From Trichomonas vaginalis G3 (Eukaryota; Parabasalia; Trichomonadida; Trichomonadidae), in assembly GCF_026262505.1 (NCBI RefSeq), contig NC_067206.1:28721896-28785895 (forward strand): a stretch of 64,000 nucleotides of DNA. The letters are read 5' to 3'. Every line of letters begins with the position of its first letter. The first letter of the stretch is position 1. Of this stretch, positions 58,717 through 64,000 are shown piece by piece. The notes under the pieces are model-generated. The model searched no databases, was not told the DNA's origin, and was given only the letters and a program-made list of their open reading frames with translations. The position numbers were made by a program, and so were the translations under genes.

Positions 58717-58790
58717 TGTTATGATTTGAACAGTTGCCTTTTAGATTCAAAAAGAGCATAGTGTTCCCAACCACTACACTACCTTCCTTT
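58717..58790 (-). tRNA. tRNA-like Pol III unit, degenerate
   Basis: On the minus strand a good A box, TAGTGTAGTGG, lies in a perfect 4-bp D arm (GTGT/ACAC), and a B-box-like GTTCAAATC follows at tRNA spacing, ending in a run of nine T (near 58702-58710). A CTTTTTG loop would give anticodon TTT if read as a tRNA. The anticodon, T and acceptor stems pair poorly. Probably a tRNA pseudogene; shares TAGTGTA(A/G)TGG with the unit at 14639. Confidence 0.4.
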
Positions 58791-59337
58791 CCCATAAAAA
58801 GCTGAATAATTAGTATTTAATGAATTCTCCAACTTGGGGATTTGCGGCTTTTCCAAAATCTGTTAAGATAGTTCTATATAGCAATTGATATATAATATGT
58901 TTTTTATAATCAAATAATTTTTTAGTCCAGATAAATTTTTTAAAATTTCAAAGTCTTTCCATTCTACTAACGCTCTTCACATCCATATCCTTTACCATAT
59001 ATGTAATATAACGCCTTATTTTAATTCCCATGTTTACGATTTATTTGTCGAAAAACTGTCTTGCCCATTAACATCTCGGAAAAATTTTCGACTTTTTGAA
59101 TGGCCGTTTTCAAGATCTCAAAAACTGTGGGATATTTTTTACAAAGCTAATCGACATTTATTTACCACATATGTGTACTATACAATGCACCTGGTTTCAT
59201 CGAATTTTTACCGTCAGTTTTCTCGTGAGACTACCTTTTTTATTTTTTAAAAAATTATTTTTTTTTATTTTTTGTAAATGTCAAATGTATTTTACGTGTC
59301 AAACGGTTTTTGTAAATTCTAGTAATTTTGGTTTTTG

Positions 59338-59690
59338 TTGGTCTGCATGTGTCATTCCGGGAGACATTGCCTGTGCATGTCTCCCAGAATGGCATACTGT
59401 TCCGCATTCATAACTTGAATGCGGAACTTTGACCAACAAGAGTGCACAATACACTCTTGTCGGTCAAAGTTTTGCAATCGTATTCTGATTGCAATAAATT
59501 GTCTCATTCTGGGAGACATGCACAGGCAATGTCTCCCGGAATGACACATGCAGACCAACAAGAGTGCACAATGCACTCTTGTCGGTCAAAGTTGCATCGT
59601 ATTCTGATGCAATAACAGTATGCCATTCTGGGAGACATGCACAGGCAATGTCTCCCGGAATGACACATGCAGACCAACAAGAGTGAACAA
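59338..59690. repeat. nested hairpin cluster (second multi-arm palindrome)
   Basis: Outer inverted arms of about 64 bp (59338-59401 starting TTGGTCTGCATGTGTCATTC; 59612-59675 its complement). Each arm itself folds: ATTC(C/T)GGGAGACA...TGTCTCCC. Inside lie GTTCCGCATTCA/TGAATGCGGAAC (59399-59427), TTTGACC.ACAAGAGTG paired with its complement (59428-59468), TTGCAAT/ATTGCAA (59471-59493) and further copies of the same hairpins. Stems are GC-richer than the flanks. Same plan as 5183-5867 with no sequence similarity. Confidence 0.9.
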
Positions 59691-61146
59691 TCCGCTTTCT
59701 CCTTTGAAATCCAACATTCTAATCACATCTACATTAATAAATTGTTATAAAATACTAATCAAAGATCCATACAATTCTACTATCTTATACACACATTACC
59801 AATGTTAACACCTCTTATAACTTAAATTATTTCATAAAATTTGTTTTTATATCTTATTATTTTCTCATAATGCTTCTAATACATCTCTAATTTCTTACAT
59901 TCAAACACCAATATCGTCATACTATCATAAGCACTTAATTTTTTCAAATTTTTAGACTTAAATTTGAGCTACATTTTCATCATCATTTTTAGCCTTAAGC
60001 TTCTATAAGGTTATAATACATTATCGTAATATTCTAATATTTATGATTCTTACTACTCAATTCAATATAATCATATAAGTCACTCATAATCAGGAGCATA
60101 ATTTAAAAATCTATAGCTCATATTTTGACAATTATATATATAGATGATGCATATTGCAATTCCGGTTTCAACACGATCAAATGTCAAACCATGATAAAAT
60201 ATATATCAATTTACAAAATATCGATTAACATTAGAATCCATATCTAATTCCATCAATGCACAAGTTGTAGATGCTTAATTCATCTTTGAGAAACGTGAAT
60301 AGCACAATTTTATAAGATTATTTGTTGAATATTTAAAATATAAGCCAAATCGAATCTGCTGTATATTACTTTAGTTTATAATTGAATGTTAAATGTGCTC
60401 AGATAAATATTTGAGTCAGATATCGCATTTTCAAATTTCAAATTTTATCTCATGAAGTTAGAATTCATTTGATCATACAACATCATATTAGTCAAACTAG
60501 AGTTCAATCGCGATTCCAAAATGGAACAATTGCTTGTTTTATCAAAATGTTAAAATATTAATCTAAAAAACTTAATATCTAACCAAAACATTCTAGAAGT
60601 ATCATATACAGGTATATGCAATCTAAATGCACACGAAATACTGAAAATTAAAAAGAATATTTATGAGATTATTAAATCTTATGCATTTCAATGAAGAATC
60701 GATAATTATCATCTCTATAGGTTATATATCAACATATGAGTTTTTGGATTGACCACTACTATACTAATGTGATCAAATTAATCTGATTCCTTGAATTTTC
60801 ATTTGAAGCATTCGCAGTAGTAGGAGTACCTTCATATATTAACATATTAAAAAATTGCGCCCAGATTCGCAGTTTAATCATGATTTTAAGATTGCATTAG
60901 ATTTCGAAATGCAGAAAAAAATCACTTTAGTTTCCCTTCAAACTCTAAGCATAAGCATGTCTCTATATGAGGAAACTATTTGAGCTATTCATTTGGCGGC
61001 CCAAAAACTCGTGTTGCCTGAGCGCAGAAAATACCAATTTTTGGACCCTGGGTAGGGGGTCATGCATGTTTTCTAAATGTTGGAAAAGTAGGGTAATATT
61101 CTCATATTAAATCGAAAAATTTATACACCTGGTGGATAAAAATATG

Positions 61147-61521
61147 TTAGTCATAAAATTTGCGCTTAATTTCAACTTGACAGTTAACTTGTTCACCTTC
61201 AAAAGTAAAAGTCTCTGTTCTTGTTTCCTTATATCTAAGATCTCCGGTCTTTCCCCAATTTACAACAGTTCGAACGATTGGATCTCTGTTTTTGTGTTTC
61301 TTTTTGGGAACATAATTAACTGTATCATTATCTTTCCAAAATTTTAAATCATCAAGGGAAATGTCGCAGAAATATTCGAAACAGTACCAAACTATGCCGC
61401 ATACATTATATGCACAAACAGCACCTGTAATAACTATGCAAATTAAAGGTGGCCACATGAACATGATAGCCCATATATTAGTCGGAAGTGAGTACGATAA
61501 GGTGAAGAAGAATGCTAGCAT
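61147..61521 (-). CDS. small membrane protein with two N-terminal helices
   Basis: A 124-residue product. Residues 1-20 and 22-50 are hydrophobic (AIMFMWPPLICIVITGAVCA among them), forming one or two membrane helices, followed by a soluble charged domain with strands (KTGDLRYKETRTETFTFEGE, VNCQVEIKRKFYD). Residue use is unlike spacer. No family recognised. It lies 250 bp from the VPS13-like gene's end on the same strand; TGCCACTTTTTGGAC lies about 70 bp upstream of the start. Confidence 0.55.
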   Translation of the reverse strand: MLAFFFTLSYSLPTNIWAIMFMWPPLICIVITGAVCAYNVCGIVWYCFEYFCDISLDDLKFWKDNDTVNYVPKKKHKNRDPIVRTVVNWGKTGDLRYKETRTETFTFEGEQVNCQVEIKRKFYD

Positions 61522-61773
61522 ATGTTATTGTAATATAATGAACATACGACTTTAAAATTTTTTAGAAAATTTTTAAAATTTATGTCCAAAAAGTGGCATC
61601 ATTTCCTGATATTTTAGAAAAAGTTCTTATATACAATTAGGAGTCTGCTTTTCAGAATAGTTCAAAAATTGAAAACAAATAACTAATTTTTTCAATTTTT
61701 GCAAAATTTCTGTTAAATTTTTTATGAAATACCAAATGAAAGATAAATGATAATAAACAAAGTAATTTTTTTA

Positions 61774-64000
61774 TTAAACAAGCGATTTTTCAATAGAATA
61801 TAAAGATAATAAATCCGGAAGGAAGACTGAGATATCCGGCTTAACAATATTCAGTTTAATTGGCTTCAGTTTGTCAGACACTTTAATTATTAATGTCTTT
61901 TCATTACACATTATATTGTCGACATGTTTGAACTTAGAATTATAAGTTATTTTGTTTTCATTATCGAAAATAAATATCCTTGATAAAGTTACACAAATTG
62001 AACCTCCATTGTCTGTCATTGCACCAATGAATATCATATCATTGTATGTTGATCTCAACAAGTCCATGTTGTGGATTTCTTCTTGGCATTTATCGAAATA
62101 AGTCGAAGTGTTTTTCACTGTGTAATGGAAGAAACATCTTTGACATCTTTCCCTTGAAATTGTCATGTTGTCGTTTTCTATTGCCTTCCTTGCTGCTCCA
62201 ACAATTCCTGCTCCTATATCAAGAACTCCTGTGAATGGTGATGCAATTGCACCAGCCAATCCTTTTCCTAAACCTTTCAATCCGCCAAGGAATCCACCTT
62301 TCTTTCCTTCTTCCATTGGTTTCGTAACAATTCCTGCAAATCCCAAAGCGATTCCTTTTCCAAAACTAACAAATCCATCTCCAACTGTTTCTGCTGCATT
62401 TCTGTTCAAGCCTCCACTACTTCTGTTATTATCTCCTTCAATGAATCCATGCATCAAAGAACTTGTGCCTCTTACAAATGATTCAGTTCCTGTCAAAGAA
62501 CCAACTAAAACTGCTGGCTTCATGTTTTTGAAGTCTCCCGATCGAAGTTGTTTTATATCTCTTTTATAAAGGGATCCAATCTCAGAGATATTCATGAGAA
62601 CATCCATGTGTCCAAGGATATTCATTATCTGTTTCATTGCGGATTTCTTGAATCCATCAAAAACAGTGAAAATCAAGAAAGATGAAGTGAAACTTGCAGA
62701 ATTAAATTCAATTCCATCCAAATCTAAAGTTGCATTTGTTACATCAGGAGCCATGTAGATTCCTTTAGAGAAGAATCTGTACAAATGAACTCTGTTTGTA
62801 TGTGATCTAATCGAGAAGATCAAAAGAATTGGATCGATCTTGAATTTGTCAAATGAATAAATTGTATTTGAAGAAATCATTTTATTTGTTGATTTCTTGT
62901 TCAACAAATTCTCTCTCTTTGACAAATCATTGTTATATTTGTAGCTTTCTCTAACTGCTGTCGAGAAGAACATCAAGATTTCACTTAAGAATGAAGTATC
63001 CAAAAACGCAGTAATTGGATTAACTTTTAATTCGAAATTCTTGAATGCAGTTGCAAAAGCAGTATTATTGTAAAATTCACAAACAAACGACAAAAACTCT
63101 TTCTGACAAAATGAAACAACAGGAAGAGGAACATCAGCAAACATGTCATCCAATTGGAAACTGTCAATAGTAAATGTTATTGTCGAAAGATTGGAAACAC
63201 TCGAATATTCCATCGAGATTTGACGAATTGTTATCAAAGCCAATTCTCTTAAATCTTCATGAATTAAAGCAACTGAAATCTGTGGAATATTGAAGAAGAA
63301 ATGAAGATTTTCTGAAATGGGTAATGATTGTTTTTCAGAAGAAACAATAACTGTTTTACAACCTTTGTCATCTGTTCTGACTTCAGTGAAAATTTTCTGA
63401 TTTCTACACATAAATTCTTTCGAAGAATTTAGTTCGGAAATGTCAATTTTCAAGTCAGTTGAATTTACCATCAAATAAACATCTTTGTTCAGTTCTGGGT
63501 AATCGAATGCGAATGGTTTAACTTCATCTGGCATAATAACAAATGGTGTTGAATCAGGAGTCTGATAAGCACAAATTGGAATGTCTTTTAACAAGTTTTG
63601 CACTAAAATTGGTGAATTCAAACTTGCATCCGAAAAAGTGACATTCAAACCATAAGAATTTGCATTAATCAACAAACAAATGAATTTCTGTTCGAAAGCA
63701 TCATCAACTGTGATTATTCTGAATGTAGTAAAGTTGGCAGTATTTAGACATATTGGTACTTTCCTGAATTTTTCAACTTGGAAATAAAAACAAGAAGATT
63801 TTGTCACAAAATTAATTGACATTTCAGAAAGCGGTTTGACAACGATAGGATCACCTATAGGTTTTCCTTCTTCTATATTAAAGATTGGTTGAAGTTTGAA
63901 TTCATAGTTCAGTTCATTTTTCAATGTAATATGGTTTGTAATTGTCACTTTTTGTGTTCTAATTCCATTAGCATTACTTGAATCACTTTTGACACAAAAA
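61774..64000 (-). CDS. VPS13-like lipid-transfer protein, C-terminal part (gene runs off window)
   Basis: The frame is open from 61774 to the right edge of the window without an ATG near 63948 (that codon is GTG), so this is the 3' portion of a longer gene. About 740 residues are visible. Features fit the C-terminal region of VPS13: long beta-rich part, then a Gly-rich amphipathic stretch (GGFLGGLKGLGKGLAGAIAS, followed by PFTGVLDIGAGIVGAARKAI), typical of the ATG2/VPS13 C-terminal helices, and a PH-like end. VPS13 proteins bridge organelle membranes and move lipids in bulk. Full-length members exceed 2500 residues. Stop is TAA followed directly by TAAA. Confidence 0.75.
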   Translation of the reverse strand, partial: FCVKSDSSNANGIRTQKVTITNHITLKNELNYEFKLQPIFNIEEGKPIGDPIVVKPLSEMSINFVTKSSCFYFQVEKFRKVPICLNTANFTTFRIITVDDAFEQKFICLLINANSYGLNVTFSDASLNSPILVQNLLKDIPICAYQTPDSTPFVIMPDEVKPFAFDYPELNKDVYLMVNSTDLKIDISELNSSKEFMCRNQKIFTEVRTDDKGCKTVIVSSEKQSLPISENLHFFFNIPQISVALIHEDLRELALITIRQISMEYSSVSNLSTITFTIDSFQLDDMFADVPLPVVSFCQKEFLSFVCEFYNNTAFATAFKNFELKVNPITAFLDTSFLSEILMFFSTAVRESYKYNNDLSKRENLLNKKSTNKMISSNTIYSFDKFKIDPILLIFSIRSHTNRVHLYRFFSKGIYMAPDVTNATLDLDGIEFNSASFTSSFLIFTVFDGFKKSAMKQIMNILGHMDVLMNISEIGSLYKRDIKQLRSGDFKNMKPAVLVGSLTGTESFVRGTSSLMHGFIEGDNNRSSGGLNRNAAETVGDGFVSFGKGIALGFAGIVTKPMEEGKKGGFLGGLKGLGKGLAGAIASPFTGVLDIGAGIVGAARKAIENDNMTISRERCQRCFFHYTVKNTSTYFDKCQEEIHNMDLLRSTYNDMIFIGAMTDNGGSICVTLSRIFIFDNENKITYNSKFKHVDNIMCNEKTLIIKVSDKLKPIKLNIVKPDISVFLPDLLSLYSIEKSLV

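Larger units (their letters stand above)
56038..61146. other. 5-kb region dominated by palindromes
   Basis: Holds the 2-kb foldback (56094-58118), a doubtful small gene (58261-58452), a tRNA-like unit (58717-58790) and a nested hairpin cluster (59338-59690). From 59700 to 61146 nothing was recognised; sequence is AT-rich with no coding sign. Confidence 0.5.

Overview
ORGANISM. The window is AT-rich DNA of a eukaryotic microbe, most likely a parabasalid (Trichomonas or Tritrichomonas type). This is an inference. All convincing genes are single uninterrupted reading frames with very short leaders. Several starts sit about 9-21 nt downstream of a trichomonad-type Initiator (TCAYWYT; 3580, 22373, 39272, near 33713), and many stop codons overlap or precede TAAA. 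The gene content also fits: CAMK-like kinases, a papain protease, an M20C dipeptidase, a Rab, BTB and Myb proteins, a Pmp-like surface protein, and many DNA transposons and Polinton-like fossils.

LAYOUT. 1-2866: part of a Polinton/Maverick-like element (capsid-like gene, small virion-like genes, Dam-type methyltransferase), ending at a hairpin and a T26 run. 3.6-9.3 kb: two paralogous CAMK-like kinases, separated by a degenerate integrase-type transposon that carries a triple array of perfect hairpins. 9.9-13.2 kb: a putative glycosyltransferase, a PhnP-like metallo-hydrolase and a GSK3-like kinase. 13.3-14.5 kb: a TIR element carrying six 120-bp repeats and an exact three-way-junction sequence. 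14.5-24 kb: Myb, ALG5-like, Rab and BTB genes in long AT-rich spacers. 24.5-27.7 kb: Pmp-like surface protein and M20C peptidase. 27.7-32.7 kb: gene-free, with a 1.2-kb foldback. 32.7-39.3 kb: cathepsin-L-like protease, MATE transporter, a TTAA-flanked MITE, a CS-TPR tail-anchored protein and a small coiled-coil protein. 39.9-42.9 kb: a complete-looking Kolobok-type transposon with TTAA target duplications. 43.3-48.7 kb: Pro-rich/Cys-tailed protein, a multi-membrane protein and a convergent pair of ubiquitin-like-domain genes. 48.7-51.7 kb: a second, broken Polinton-like fossil. 53.5-58.1 kb: P-element-like transposase next to a 2-kb foldback. 59.3-59.7 kb: a second nested hairpin cluster. 61-64 kb: small membrane protein and the C-terminal part of a VPS13-like lipid-transfer protein that runs off the window.

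HOW IT FITS TOGETHER. Host genes are dispersed housekeeping, signalling and surface genes on both strands with no operon logic. Between them lie many palindromic structures: hairpin arrays, foldbacks and TIR elements. The most unusual signal is three loci (5183-5867, 14393-14454, 59338-59690) that share one architecture with unrelated sequences: near-perfect GC-richer hairpins packed side by side and enclosed by an outer stem, as multi-arm DNA or RNA junctions. A second recurring signal is TGTCACTTTT (or TGACACTTT), placed in the coding orientation upstream of at least four host genes and also upstream of a virus-like gene. All family calls come from reading motifs; no database search was run.
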